53,078 nt of DNA from Actinomycetota bacterium (GCA_009380005.1 WHSQ01000015.1:1-53078), one strand, 5' to 3'; positions 16,989 to 25,563 are shown, counted from the first letter of the stretch. The notes: a model not told the origin generated them from the letters alone. Translations and numbers: made by a program.

Positions 16989-17402
16989 ATGAGCGATCGC
17001 AGGTTCGTGGATCCATCGGATATCTCGCCGCCGCGTTCGGCCTACCGGCATGGGATCAGAGCGCGCGGTGAGGTGCTGTGGCTGGCGGGGCAGGTGCCGA
17101 TCGACGAGGAGGGCAAGACGGTGGGCGCGGGAGACGTCGCCGCTCAACTCACTCAGGTGATGCACAACATCGAGCGCATCCTCGATGCCGCCGGTGCCGG
17201 TTGGCCGGAGGTGGTGCGCCTCGTGATCCTGTGCGTCGGCAAGGAGAACGTCGCCCCGCTCCGGGAGGCACGAACCAGGCTGTGGGCCAGGCTGTATCCG
17301 GACGGCGACTATCCCACGGCCACCTTCATCGTCGTGGAGGGACTTGCGTCGGAAGAGTTCCTCGTCGAGGTCGAGGCCACTGCGGTGGTCGCCCCGAGCT
17401 GA
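16989..17402 (+). CDS. RidA/YjgF/UK114-family protein lacking the usual catalytic arginine
   Basis: A 137-residue Rid-family protein with the trimeric chorismate-mutase-like fold pattern: VLWLAGQVPIDEEGKTVGAGDVAAQ, then LDAAGAGWPEVVRLVI, then TATFIVVEGLASEEFLVEVEATAVV. In RidA enzymes that deaminate 2-enamine/imine intermediates the arginine lies in a CVEVARLP-like segment; the matching segment here is FIVVEGLA, with Gly in its place. It is therefore probably not a classical RidA, but one of the divergent Rid subfamilies often found in catabolic operons. GAAGGGAG lies upstream of the ATG. It is 19 bp after the M24 gene and ends 73 bp before the importer genes. Confidence 0.87.
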   Translation: MSDRRFVDPSDISPPRSAYRHGIRARGEVLWLAGQVPIDEEGKTVGAGDVAAQLTQVMHNIERILDAAGAGWPEVVRLVILCVGKENVAPLREARTRLWARLYPDGDYPTATFIVVEGLASEEFLVEVEATAVVAPS

Positions 17403-17419
17403 GCTGCTTGCCGCCTGAC

Positions 17420-17440
17420 ATTATATATTCTATGTTATGC
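17420..17440. promoter_or_regulatory. AT-rich operator/promoter-like element (site c)
   Basis: ATTATATATTCTATGTTATG lies between the Rid-like gene and the ABC importer binding-protein gene, 36-60 bp before the possible starts of the latter. It suggests an internal promoter, possibly GntR-controlled, for the importer. Confidence 0.5.
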
Positions 17441-17475
17441 CTCACGAGGCTTGGGAGGCATCTGACGGGACTTGA

Positions 17476-18564
17476 ATGAGTCCCGAAGGGGGTGGGACCT
17501 TGAGGGCTAGGAGAGGTTCTGTTCGGATGGGCGCCGCTATCGCGGCCTTGCTGCTGATCGCGGCCGCCTGCGGCGGCGATGGGGGCGGCGGTGGTGAGGG
17601 AGACGGCGAGGCCGAACGCGACGTCATCCGCTTCGCCTTCGCTCCGGATCCCGTGTGGGACTGGATGAACGACACCGGGATGATCGTGGAGTGGGAAGAG
17701 GAGTTCAACACCCGGATCGTCACCAGCTCCACCTGGGACGAGTTCACCTTCTTCGCCGGCGGTCACGGAGACATCGTTTCCATGGGCACCTACGAGATCC
17801 CCGTACTGGAGTCGGAGACCGACCTCAAGACGGTCAGCTTCGGCAAGTACAACTTGCTGCGCGTTCCGTTGTTCACGCGCGCGGATGAGGACTACGAGAC
17901 GCTCGCCGACGTCCCGAAGGGCTCCAAGATCTGCGTTCAAAGCGCGGTGAGCAACACCATCTTCTGGTCGGTGGTCGCCAGCGAGCTGCACGACCTCGAC
18001 TACCGGGTGGGCGGTGGCGACTTCGAGCTTGTCGTGAACGACCACTTCCTCAACCCAGACCTTCTAGCGCGAGGAGAGTGCGAGGCCGCGGCCATCATCC
18101 CGGAGGCCGCAGTTCCATACCTTCGCGAGGGAGAGCTGAAGCTCATGTACGACGGCCAGATGCCGTTCCAGCTTTACCAGGACATCACCGGCAGCGACCA
18201 CCTGGGACCGCATTCCAACCTCTTTACGGCTACCGAAGAGTGGTTCGATGAGAACGAGGACCTGGCCGCAGCGTTCCTCGATCTCTGGGAGCGAGGCATG
18301 CAGGCGTGGCAAGAGAATCAGCAGGAGATCATCGAGACCTACCCGCAGCATTTCGCGGTCGAGGATGAAGCCGACGTGCAGTGGATCAGCGACTTCATGG
18401 CCGAGGAGGGCAACGACTGGTTCGTGGATTCCGTCTATCTCGACGAGGCCTGGATAGAGGAAGAGAAGAAGTTCTACGACTTCATGGACGAGAACGGCTG
18501 GATCGAGGAAGGCGCGAACAAGGATCCGCGTTACGAAGCGGTCGAGCCGCCCGAAGGGGCCTGA
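17476..18564 (+). CDS. ABC transporter substrate-binding lipoprotein (NMT1/TauA/SsuA-like)
   Basis: A lipoprotein of up to 362 residues. An Arg-rich start, a hydrophobic stretch (MGAAIAALLLIAAAC) and a lipobox ending at Cys about residue 32 precede a Gly/Glu-rich linker. The mature region (VIRFAFAPDPVWDWM, then KICVQSAVSNTIFW and AAIIPEAAVPYL) has the layout of nitrate/sulfonate/taurine or thiamine-precursor binding proteins. It would capture a solute for the following permeases. TTG at 17500, with GAAGGGGG eight bases upstream, is a good alternative start and gives a normal-length signal peptide. A strong hairpin follows the gene. Confidence 0.87.
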   Translation: MSPEGGGTLRARRGSVRMGAAIAALLLIAAACGGDGGGGGEGDGEAERDVIRFAFAPDPVWDWMNDTGMIVEWEEEFNTRIVTSSTWDEFTFFAGGHGDIVSMGTYEIPVLESETDLKTVSFGKYNLLRVPLFTRADEDYETLADVPKGSKICVQSAVSNTIFWSVVASELHDLDYRVGGGDFELVVNDHFLNPDLLARGECEAAAIIPEAAVPYLREGELKLMYDGQMPFQLYQDITGSDHLGPHSNLFTATEEWFDENEDLAAAFLDLWERGMQAWQENQQEIIETYPQHFAVEDEADVQWISDFMAEEGNDWFVDSVYLDEAWIEEEKKFYDFMDENGWIEEGANKDPRYEAVEPPEGA

Positions 18565-18586
18565 TCCTCACCTAGGAGGCTTGCTC

Positions 18587-18623
18587 GAACCGGCCGTTGG
18601 GCGCAGCTCCCGGCGGCCGGTTC
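18587..18623 (+). other. intergenic hairpin after the binding-protein gene
   Basis: GAACCGGCCG and CGGCCGGTTC form a perfect 10-bp stem around a 17-base loop that can itself pair (GGG with CCC). It separates the binding-protein gene from the permease genes. Such hairpins often protect the upstream message so the binding protein outnumbers the membrane parts. No U tract is present. Confidence 0.55.
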
Positions 18624-18636
18624 AGCACTCAGATCC

Positions 18637-19488
18637 ATGGCGAAGACTTTGGACGCGTCGCCCGACCAACTCCAGAAGATCACGCACGGGCAGGAGACCC
18701 GCGTCGCGGCGAGGAAGAAGCGCCTCCGAGCCGTGAAGCGCTGGGGCTGGCGCATCGCTGGCTACGTGTTCTTCCTCCTGCTGTGGGACGTGGCTTCCGG
18801 CACGCTGATGTCCGACCGGCTGCTGGTCCCACCGGCCGGGGTTGCTCGGGAGATAGGCGAGATCTTCCAGAGTGGTGACCTGTGGATGCACCTGAGCTCG
18901 ACCTTGCAGAAGATCGGGATCGGCTTCACGCTCGCTTTCTTCCTCGGCACCACCATCGGTCTCTTGACGCAATCTCGCTGGTGGGAGGCGTTCTTCAAGG
19001 ATTGGGTCACGTCCACGATGACGACGCCGGGCCTCGTTTACGCCCTGGTCGTCGGGGTGATCTTTGGATTCAGCCCGATCGGGCCGATCGTTGCCATCGT
19101 CTTCGCGAGCTTCTCCTACGTGACCGTGAATGTTGCCGAAGGGATCAGAGCGTTACCGAAGGATCTGATCGACATGTCGAAGGCGTTCCGCGTATCGCCC
19201 GGGTCGCGGCTGCGCAACGTGATCTTCCCTCACCTGGCTCCCTACCTCTTCACTGGAGTGCGCTACGGGTTCTCGATCGCGTGGAAGGTGACGGTGCTCA
19301 CCGAGGTGTTCGCTTCGAACAAGGGGATCGGCTTCATCATGCGGGTCGAGTTTCAGCTCTTCTCTATGGCGGGGCTGCTGGCGTGGATATCGATCTTCTT
19401 CATCTTGATGTTGTTCCTGGAGAAGGGGATCCTCCAGTTCATCGAGCAACGGTTCTTCAGGTGGCGTCAGGAAGTAAAGCTCGCATGA
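18637..19488 (+). CDS. ABC transporter permease (TauC/SsuC-like), first
   Basis: A 283-residue inner-membrane permease of the binding-protein-dependent transport family with about six membrane helices. A long basic cytoplasmic N terminus precedes the first helix (IAGYVFFLLLWDVASG). The EAA-type coupling loop is visible in GIRALPKDLIDMSKAFRVSPGSRLRNVIFPHLAPYLFTG (about residues 167-205). It forms half of the channel and pairs with the next gene's product; together with the ATPase at 20421 they make a taurine/nitrate/sulfonate-type importer. The two permeases are homologous, so the channel is a heterodimer, which is unusual since TauC and SsuC work as homodimers. Confidence 0.9.
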   Translation: MAKTLDASPDQLQKITHGQETRVAARKKRLRAVKRWGWRIAGYVFFLLLWDVASGTLMSDRLLVPPAGVAREIGEIFQSGDLWMHLSSTLQKIGIGFTLAFFLGTTIGLLTQSRWWEAFFKDWVTSTMTTPGLVYALVVGVIFGFSPIGPIVAIVFASFSYVTVNVAEGIRALPKDLIDMSKAFRVSPGSRLRNVIFPHLAPYLFTGVRYGFSIAWKVTVLTEVFASNKGIGFIMRVEFQLFSMAGLLAWISIFFILMLFLEKGILQFIEQRFFRWRQEVKLA

Positions 19489-19515
19489 CCGGAGCGCAGG
19501 TGGAGGGAGGTGGAG

Positions 19516-20421
19516 ATGGCCGTAGCCGCAGCGTCTAGACCCGCCGCCTGGCCGGCGCGGATCATCAGGTCGCGTCGCACCGCCCGGTTCCTGTTCCCCT
19601 TGGTCGTACTGGCCGTCTGGCAGTTGGCGTTCATGTTCCTCGAAACCGCGGTGCTTCCCTCGCCGGGCAAGGTCCTGAGTTTCATGTGGGACGAGGTCCG
19701 GATGGACACCCTGTCCCGACACACTCTCTATCAGTCCTTCGCCATCTCTCTCGGACGCTTGATCGTTGGTTTCTTGATCGCGTTGGCCATAGGCCTCGTC
19801 ATCGGATTGTTGATGGGTCTGGTGAGACCTATCGAATACTTCCTGTACGACGTCGTCGTCGTGGTCCTGGCCGTACCCTCTCTGGTGTGGGCGCTGATCA
19901 CCGGCCTCCTCTTCGGCCTCGGCAACAACGCACCCATCGTCACCGTCATCGGTGTGGGGATCCCGTTCGTGATCCTGAACGTGCTCGAGGGCGTCAAGAA
20001 CAGTCCGAAAGAGTTGTTCGATATGTCGCGCGCCTTCAGGGTCCCGCGCCGGCGCGTCGTTAGGCATGTTCTCCTACCGTCGCTGATGCCCTTCTTCTTC
20101 GCGGCTCTGCGGTACGGATTCGCCAACGGGTGGAAGGGGCTCGTGCTTGCCGAGGTTTTCGCGTCGACCAACGGGGCCGGATGGACGATCCGTTACTGGT
20201 ACGACGCGCACAGAGCCCAGGGCGTACTCGGCTACGCGCTCTTCTTCGTGTTGTTCGCGCTCATCCTGGAGCGCGGGGTGTTCGAACGCGTATCTCGCTA
20301 CGTATTCAGGTGGAGGCCTCAGGCACAGTTGGAAGTCGTCGAGGAAGCCGTCCCCGAGGCGAAGTTGAAGGTGGCGACGGTGGAGGCGGAACGCATGGCA
20401 GCGGATCGGGGGACTGGTTGA
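19516..20421 (+). CDS. ABC transporter permease (TauC/SsuC-like), second
   Basis: A 301-residue permease with about six helices (FLFPLVVLAVWQLAFMFL, LIVGFLIALAIGLVIGLLMG) and the EAA-type loop (GVKNSPKELFDMSRAFRVPRRRVVRHVLLPSLMPFFFAALRYG, in part). It is a paralogue of the permease just upstream. ATG 19516 is chosen because GGGAGGTGG lies at a good distance; GTG 19510 is too close to it. The C terminus has an extra charged tail of about 35 residues after the last helix (RWRPQAQLEVVEEAVPEA). The stop overlaps the ATPase start (TGATG). Confidence 0.9.
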   Translation: MAVAAASRPAAWPARIIRSRRTARFLFPLVVLAVWQLAFMFLETAVLPSPGKVLSFMWDEVRMDTLSRHTLYQSFAISLGRLIVGFLIALAIGLVIGLLMGLVRPIEYFLYDVVVVVLAVPSLVWALITGLLFGLGNNAPIVTVIGVGIPFVILNVLEGVKNSPKELFDMSRAFRVPRRRVVRHVLLPSLMPFFFAALRYGFANGWKGLVLAEVFASTNGAGWTIRYWYDAHRAQGVLGYALFFVLFALILERGVFERVSRYVFRWRPQAQLEVVEEAVPEAKLKVATVEAERMAADRGTG

Positions 20422-21161
20422 TGGCAGACATCAGGGTGGAACATCTCCACAAGGAATTTGGAACCGGTGTAGAAAAGGTGGTGGCCCTGGACGATGTGAA
20501 CCTGGACGTCTCCGGTCACGTCTTCGTGTCCGTAGTCGGACCATCGGGGTGCGGCAAGTCCACGCTCCTGAACGTCCTGACCGGCATCGAGAACCCGACC
20601 CGCGGGAAGGTGGAGATCACCCACGAGGGTCGCGACGCGTTCCCGGGCTACGTCTTCCAGTCCCCCCGGCTTCTACCGTGGCGCTCGGTGATGGACAACC
20701 TGATCTTCGTGCACAAGGACCGCTCCAAGGAGACCCGCGAGCGTTGCAGGAGATATCTCGGCATGGTCGGGCTCGAGGATCGCGGCAGCAAGTATCCCGG
20801 GGAACTATCCGGCGGGATGCAGCAAAGGGTTGGTATCGCTCGCGCCTTCTCGACCGAGCCCGACGTGCTCTTCATGGATGAGCCCTTCAGCCATCTGGAT
20901 GCGATCACGGCCAGGTCGCTTCGACGAGAGCTCCACGACATGTGGAAGGCCACGAAGAAGACCGTCCTGTTCGTCACCCACGATGTAGGCGAAGCGGTCG
21001 AGCTTTCCAACCGCATCGTCGTATTCGCCAAGGGTGGCACGATCAAGGACGACATCACCGTCGATCTTCCGTTCCCGAGGGACCCCGCCGACCAGGACGT
21101 CGCGATCGCCAAGGCGGACGTGCTCAGGAAGTTCGAGGAGCTCGACCTCATAGCCACCTGA
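20421..21161 (+). CDS. ABC transporter ATP-binding protein (TauB/SsuB-like)
   Basis: A 246-residue ATPase with Walker A GPSGCGKST, Q-loop YVFQSPRLLPW, signature ELSGGMQQRVGIARAF, Walker B VLFMDEPFSHLD and the switch histidine in LFVTHDVGEA. The FQSPRLLPWRSVMDN segment is characteristic of the nitrate/sulfonate/taurine ATPase group. It powers the importer formed with the two upstream permeases and the lipoprotein. ATG 20421 shares a base with the permease stop; the longer open frame from 20130 overlaps the permease and is rejected. It is the last gene of the unit that begins with the nitrilase. Confidence 0.92.
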   Translation: MADIRVEHLHKEFGTGVEKVVALDDVNLDVSGHVFVSVVGPSGCGKSTLLNVLTGIENPTRGKVEITHEGRDAFPGYVFQSPRLLPWRSVMDNLIFVHKDRSKETRERCRRYLGMVGLEDRGSKYPGELSGGMQQRVGIARAFSTEPDVLFMDEPFSHLDAITARSLRRELHDMWKATKKTVLFVTHDVGEAVELSNRIVVFAKGGTIKDDITVDLPFPRDPADQDVAIAKADVLRKFEELDLIAT

Positions 21162-21283
21162 TATCGATCCGTTCGTGCCGGAGGAGGGTGTGCTCCCCCT
21201 CTGGATCGCGCGGTGCGTTATGGCATCCCGGGGTTCGTCGTGGTCTCCACGATCGTGTTCATTGACCTCTTCGTTCCGGGCGT

Positions 21284-22234
21284 TCAGGCGATCAGCTTCT
21301 CCAGGATCTCGATGTTGCGTGCGCCGTCCTCACCCGTGGCGTGGGGGACGTCTTCCCCTTCGGCGACGGCGCTTACGGCATCGATCTGGTCGGCCCAGAC
21401 GAACTCCGGTTTCGATGGTGTTACGTCCCGGCCCCCGGGTTCCGATCCGTCGAGCAGGAAGACGTCGCCCTGGCCGGCCGGGTTCGTATCGACCGCGACC
21501 AAGGCACCTTCCGTGCCGTGGATCTCGACGCGGGTGTGCTCCTTCCACACGTTCACGGTCGCCGCAAGGGTCCCCAGGACCCCCGAGCGGAACCGTAGAG
21601 ACGCCACCGCGACATCCTCTGTCTCGAAACCGAGCTGGTGGCCGATCACGCCGTGTGCTTCGTGGACCTCGCCCAAGAGCATGCGCAGGACGTCCAGGTG
21701 ATGGGTTCCGATGTCGGCGAGGGCACCCCAACGGGCGGTTTCCGTCTTCTGCCGCCACTCGGGAGGCGGACCCGCGCGATGGACTCCGTAATACGTCCGC
21801 GCGACGGTGACGTCGCCGATCGCGCCGCTCCCGATCAACTCGGCCATGCGCCGGTGTCCGGGCACGTAACGACCCTGGTACCCCGTCGCCAGAACCCTTC
21901 TGGACTCCTTCGCTATCTCCACAATGTCCCATGCGTCCTCCGCCGTGTACGCGAGCGGCTTCTCGCAGAGCACGTGCAGCCCGGATTCCAGTGCCGCCAC
22001 CGAGTGGTCGTGATGGAGCCAGGTCGGCGAGGTCACCCAGACGGCATCGAGACCCGCGGCGAGGAATCGCTGCATATCGGTGAAGGGCTCGGCATCGTTG
22101 TCGTCGGCGAAGCGCCGGGTCGCCTCGGCGTCCCGTCCCAGGATCGCCACGAGCTTGCCTCGCATCGACCTCGCGATCCCCGGAGCCGCTGCCTTCGCCG
22201 CGTACCCCCGCGTTCCGATCAGTCCCCACCTCAT
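21284..22234 (-). CDS. Gfo/Idh/MocA-family NAD(P)-dependent oxidoreductase
   Basis: A 316-residue oxidoreductase. The N-terminal Rossmann domain starts MRWGLIGTRGYAAKAAAP and reaches the conserved CEKPLA motif (about residue 91), and the C-terminal domain has the DIGTHHLDVLRMLLGEV motif with the usual catalytic histidine region. Members oxidise or reduce sugars, inositols, biliverdin or similar cyclic compounds. The frame extends to 22321, but ATG 22234 has GGAAGGAG upstream and begins at the conserved strand. It is the third gene after the cupin and flavin monooxygenase in the same direction, 65 bp apart, so it may act on the product of hydroxylation. Confidence 0.9.
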   Translation of the reverse strand: MRWGLIGTRGYAAKAAAPGIARSMRGKLVAILGRDAEATRRFADDNDAEPFTDMQRFLAAGLDAVWVTSPTWLHHDHSVAALESGLHVLCEKPLAYTAEDAWDIVEIAKESRRVLATGYQGRYVPGHRRMAELIGSGAIGDVTVARTYYGVHRAGPPPEWRQKTETARWGALADIGTHHLDVLRMLLGEVHEAHGVIGHQLGFETEDVAVASLRFRSGVLGTLAATVNVWKEHTRVEIHGTEGALVAVDTNPAGQGDVFLLDGSEPGGRDVTPSKPEFVWADQIDAVSAVAEGEDVPHATGEDGARNIEILEKLIA

Positions 22235-22299
22235 CGCTCGCTCCTTCCGTGGGACGGTTCGATCGATCGCACCACCTCTACGCCGCACCACATCTACAT

Positions 22300-23511
22300 C
22301 TACGCCGATTCCTGCATCCAACTATCGCCGGGCCGGTAGAGCCCGAAGGACAGATAAGGGTCCGGCGGCCGGTAGGTGCCCAGGAACTGCGACCGGTCGC
22401 CCAGGTCCCGAGCGCGTTCGAGCACCTGTCGGCCCACCTCGAGCTGCCCCGGTTCCCAGCGCTCCAGGGCACGCACGACATCCCCACCCGACGCGGCCAC
22501 CGCTTCCGACAGCCGGTAACCATCCTCTGCGGCCTTCGCCGTCCCCGCCGCCGCATGGGGGCGGATCACGAAGGCTGCATCGCCGATCAGGCAGGCGCGG
22601 CCGAAGGCCATGCGTGGTACCTCGACATCGAAGACGGCCTGGACGAAGGGGGCATCGCTGCGAACGACGGTTTGAGCGATCGCCTCTGGAAGCTCGCTCT
22701 CGGCGGCATCGAACAGGGACGCGACATATCCCTCCTGCACGGCTCCGGGACCCAGCGAGACGTCGTGTTTCTCGCCGTAGCGATCGGTCAGGAGATCGTC
22801 GATCTCCTCTCCCGCCGCAACGTTGCGGTACCAGACGAAGTTGATCCGACGCCTGCCGCTCTCGACGGAGCCGTCGAAGTCGGGGATCGGGTAGGTGAGC
22901 ACGTGGGTGTTGGGTCCCACGTAGTAGACGATCGCCTGATGGAGCGACTCGAACGCCTCGCCGTCGAGATCCGATTCCAGTACCGTGCCCCTCCAACCCA
23001 CGTAACCTGCGTACCGGGGCTTCACTTCGGGCAACAGCGTGCTGCGTCCCGTCGAGTGGATGCCGTCCGCGAACACGAGCAGGTCCGCGTGCTCGATCGA
23101 GCCGTCGCCCAGCCGGACGTCGACGCCGTCTGCATCCGGGTGGAAGTCCACGACCGCAGAGCCGAGGTGGTACCGATCGGGCTCCAGGCATCCGAGCAGG
23201 CCCTGGTAGAGCGTGTAATAGGAGGTGAAGCGGTAGCGACAGGGCTCTTCGTGGCGAACGCTCCCCTCACGGTTCAGGTACCGGAGCCGATCGGCTCTGG
23301 TGCTCACCTCTTCGACCCGGATGGTGCCGTCGGCCTCGAGGTATCGGACCGAGGACGGATGGAGGACGATACCGGCTCCGCGCCCCTCGAGGGGGAGTCG
23401 GGAACGCTCGTGCACGGCGACGTCGCAGCCCGCGTCCCGGAGGTGCAGGGCCGCCGTCAGTCCGCCCAGCGACCCTCCGGCGACGATGACCCGAGGATGA
23501 CCCTCCTCCAT
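22300..23511 (-). CDS. FAD-dependent monooxygenase, 2,6-dihydroxypyridine 3-hydroxylase-like
   Basis: A 403-residue group A flavin monooxygenase. It has the FAD motif VIVAGGSLGGLTAALHL, the DG motif LLVFADGIHSTGRS and the GD motif CLIGDAAFVIRPHAAAG. Several stretches (YRFTSYYTLYQGL, YAGYVGWRGTVLES, THVLTYPIPD, RINFVWYRNVAAGEEID) resemble the 2,6-dihydroxypyridine 3-hydroxylase of the Arthrobacter nicotine pathway as I recall it. It should hydroxylate an electron-rich ring using NAD(P)H and O2. Whether the substrate is a pyridine is inference. It lies 10 bp after the cupin gene and shares its promoter region with the divergent SDR. Confidence 0.88.
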   Translation of the reverse strand: MEEGHPRVIVAGGSLGGLTAALHLRDAGCDVAVHERSRLPLEGRGAGIVLHPSSVRYLEADGTIRVEEVSTRADRLRYLNREGSVRHEEPCRYRFTSYYTLYQGLLGCLEPDRYHLGSAVVDFHPDADGVDVRLGDGSIEHADLLVFADGIHSTGRSTLLPEVKPRYAGYVGWRGTVLESDLDGEAFESLHQAIVYYVGPNTHVLTYPIPDFDGSVESGRRRINFVWYRNVAAGEEIDDLLTDRYGEKHDVSLGPGAVQEGYVASLFDAAESELPEAIAQTVVRSDAPFVQAVFDVEVPRMAFGRACLIGDAAFVIRPHAAAGTAKAAEDGYRLSEAVAASGGDVVRALERWEPGQLEVGRQVLERARDLGDRSQFLGTYRPPDPYLSFGLYRPGDSWMQESA

Positions 23512-23521
23512 GCCGGGCGGC

Positions 23522-23896
23522 TCAGCGCTTTAACTCGACGGTCACGAACCTGAGGGTGGTGTCGCCCACGTTCTCGAGGTCGTGGATCAACGGATCGTCG
23601 GGCGTTTGCTCTCGGTAGGCCGTGTCGCCAAGACCGAATCGAGTCGTCGTCCAGGTGCCGTCCGCGTAGTGCTGGAGGCCCTTGCCCGGGTCCACGACGG
23701 TCCAGAAATAGGTCTTGTCGTGGATGTGGAAGGTGGCTCGTTCGCCGGGTTCGAGGCGGGACTCGAACACCCGGATGTGGTCGTTCTCGAACCACAACGT
23801 GGTTCCGATGTCGTGGTTGTGTGGGGCTGCGGCGAGCTCCTCGCCGTACGCGGCCGTGTCGTAGGTTCCGCGCTCGTCCAGGATGCGTTCGTGCAT
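23522..23896 (-). CDS. small single-domain cupin protein
   Basis: A 124-residue cupin: ESRLEPGERATFHIHDKTYFW forms the first metal motif (HxH), and a shorter second motif follows toward the C terminus. Such proteins act as isomerases, dioxygenases or hydrolases, or bind a metabolite; the reaction is unknown. ATG 23896 is preceded by GGGAGG; the longer frame from 24319 is antisense to the SDR and is not used. It is the first gene of the unit containing the flavin monooxygenase and Gfo/Idh genes, 30 bp from site d, and divergent from the SDR at 23976. Confidence 0.8.
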   Translation of the reverse strand: MHERILDERGTYDTAAYGEELAAAPHNHDIGTTLWFENDHIRVFESRLEPGERATFHIHDKTYFWTVVDPGKGLQHYADGTWTTTRFGLGDTAYREQTPDDPLIHDLENVGDTTLRFVTVELKR

Positions 23897-23925
23897 CGAT
23901 CCTCCCGCCCGGTCGGTGAGGTTGT

Positions 23926-23940
23926 GCATAATACATTGTC
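23926..23940. promoter_or_regulatory. AT-rich operator/promoter-like element (site d)
   Basis: GCATAATACATTGTC lies between the divergent cupin (start 30 bp away) and SDR (start 36 bp away). CATAAT could serve as a -10 box for the SDR, and the opposite strand reads AATGTATTATGC, similar to the other sites. Confidence 0.5.
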
Positions 23941-23975
23941 GTGCGAGCGCCCTGCAGAACGGAGGAGGCACCGCG

Positions 23976-24731
23976 TTGAGGCTCGAGGGCAAGCGCGCCG
24001 TGGTGACCGGTGCCGCGGGAGGGATCGGGAGCGCCATCGCCCGGGGCCTCGCAGACGAGGGCGCCGCCGTGGCGTGCCTCGACCTCCACGAGGCCGGGGT
24101 GCAAGAGGTTGCCGGGTCCCTGTCCGCGGTGGGCGCCCGTGCGTGGGGGTGGCGCTGCGACGTCACGGATCCGGCCGACGTGGATGCGGCGGCCGCTCGA
24201 AGCGTGGAGCTCATGGGAGGCATCGACATCCTCTGCGCCAACGCAGGCGGCTCCCAGGGCGAGATGATCCCCTTCCTGGATCTCGACCTCGACACCTTCC
24301 GGCGGATGATCGAGCGCAACTTGACCAGCGTGTTCCTCTGTTGCTCCGCTTTCGGTCGGCAGATGGCGAAGGACGGAGGGGGCGCGATCGTCGTGACCTC
24401 GTCCCAACTGGCGGAGATCGTCCGCCCCGGTATGGGTCACTACGCCGCGGCCAAGGGGGGAGTGAAGCAGCTCGTCAAGGCCATGGCCGTCGATCTGTCA
24501 CCCGTCGGGATCCGGGTGAATGCGATGGCGCCGGGGCCCACCTTGACGCCGGGGAACAAGGAGATGTTCGAACGTCCCGAGGTGCGCGAGGCGAACCTGC
24601 GGACCATTCCCCTGGGGCGAATCGCGGAACCGGACGAGATGGTCGGCGCGGTGATCTATCTCGCGTCCGACGAGGCGACCTTCACGACGGGGGCCACCAT
24701 CCTCGTGGACGGCGGCTACACGATCCTCTGA
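23976..24731 (+). CDS. short-chain dehydrogenase/reductase (classical SDR)
   Basis: A 251-residue classical SDR, with cofactor motif VVTGAAGGIGSAIA, the LCANAGG segment, and the catalytic Ser (VVTSSQLAE) with Tyr-x-x-x-Lys (GHYAAAKGG). The C terminus (GATILVDGGYTIL) is typical. It interconverts an alcohol and a ketone with NAD(P). The TTG start at 23976 has GGAGGAGG seven bases upstream; the ATG at 23883 of the longer frame would lie inside the divergent cupin gene. It converges with a second SDR (24760-25563) with 28 bp between the stops. Confidence 0.9.
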   Translation: MRLEGKRAVVTGAAGGIGSAIARGLADEGAAVACLDLHEAGVQEVAGSLSAVGARAWGWRCDVTDPADVDAAAARSVELMGGIDILCANAGGSQGEMIPFLDLDLDTFRRMIERNLTSVFLCCSAFGRQMAKDGGGAIVVTSSQLAEIVRPGMGHYAAAKGGVKQLVKAMAVDLSPVGIRVNAMAPGPTLTPGNKEMFERPEVREANLRTIPLGRIAEPDEMVGAVIYLASDEATFTTGATILVDGGYTIL

Positions 24732-24759
24732 TCGGCCGGACGCCTCGGACTCGGCTCCG

Positions 24760-25563
24760 TCAGTGGATCGTCCAGCCCCCATCGACGACCAGGGTGTGTC
24801 CGGTCACGATCGGCGCCGCTTGGGACGTCAAGAACAACACGGCGGCGGCCACCTCCTCGATCGCCGCGACGCGGCCGAGTGGGATCATGGACAGGACCTT
24901 CCGTTCGAAGGCCTCGTCGGCCAGCATGGGCTCGCTCAGGGGAGTGAGGACGAAGGTGGGCGCAACCGCGTTCACGCGGATGCCGTGCGTCGCCCATTCC
25001 AGAGCCAGTTCCCGTGTGAGATTGATGACCCCCGCCTTGGATGAGCCGTAGGCGGCGCGGAGGTCGATGCCTACCAATCCCGCCTGTGAGGCGATGTTGA
25101 CGATCGCGCCCCGGCGCCCTTCGGGGATCCAGCGCCGAGCGATGGCTTGGGACATGAAGAACGTCCCCTTCAGATTGATATCCATGACGGTGTCCCACGA
25201 TCCCTCGGTCACGTCGACGGCAGGCTCGGGGATGTTGGTCCCGGCGTTGTTGACCACCGAGTCGACACCTCCGACGTCTTGCCAGATCCTTTCGACGAGC
25301 CCGTCGATCGATCGCGGGCTGGACACGTCCAGCTCGTAGCCTCGAACGTCTTCGACCGCATGGACCCGTATGGCTTCGGCGGCCTCTTCGGCATCCTCCG
25401 GCGACCTGCTCGTGACTACGACCGCGGCGCCGTGAGTCGCCAGGTAGGCGGCGATGCCCTTTCCGATCCCGCGGCTGCCGCCGGTCACCAGGACGCGCTT
25501 ACCCGCCAGCGCGTCGGAGGCGAAGGGCGACCGGATCCCGGACGGGTCGTTCGCGTCAGGCAC
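24760..25563 (-). CDS. short-chain dehydrogenase/reductase (classical SDR)
   Basis: A 267-residue classical SDR with VLVTGGSRGIGKGIA, SVVNNAGTN, catalytic Ser in VNIASQAG and Tyr-x-x-x-Lys in AAYGSSKAG; the end VTGHTLVVDGGWTIH is standard. The N terminus is about 20 residues longer than the fold requires. It begins at GTG 25563 and overlaps the crotonase gene by 8 bp, so it is the fourth and last gene of the unit cyclase - aldehyde dehydrogenase - crotonase - SDR. That set would open a ring, oxidise an aldehyde and process the acid or its CoA ester. Confidence 0.9.
   Translation of the reverse strand: MPDANDPSGIRSPFASDALAGKRVLVTGGSRGIGKGIAAYLATHGAAVVVTSRSPEDAEEAAEAIRVHAVEDVRGYELDVSSPRSIDGLVERIWQDVGGVDSVVNNAGTNIPEPAVDVTEGSWDTVMDINLKGTFFMSQAIARRWIPEGRRGAIVNIASQAGLVGIDLRAAYGSSKAGVINLTRELALEWATHGIRVNAVAPTFVLTPLSEPMLADEAFERKVLSMIPLGRVAAIEEVAAAVLFLTSQAAPIVTGHTLVVDGGWTIH

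Noticed and set aside
21213-21283. short hydrophobic frame (RYGIPGFVVVSTIVFIDLFVPG) after the ABC ATPase gene
   Set aside because: It runs on antisense into the Gfo/Idh gene, has no ribosome binding site, and the hydrophobic run is probably chance.
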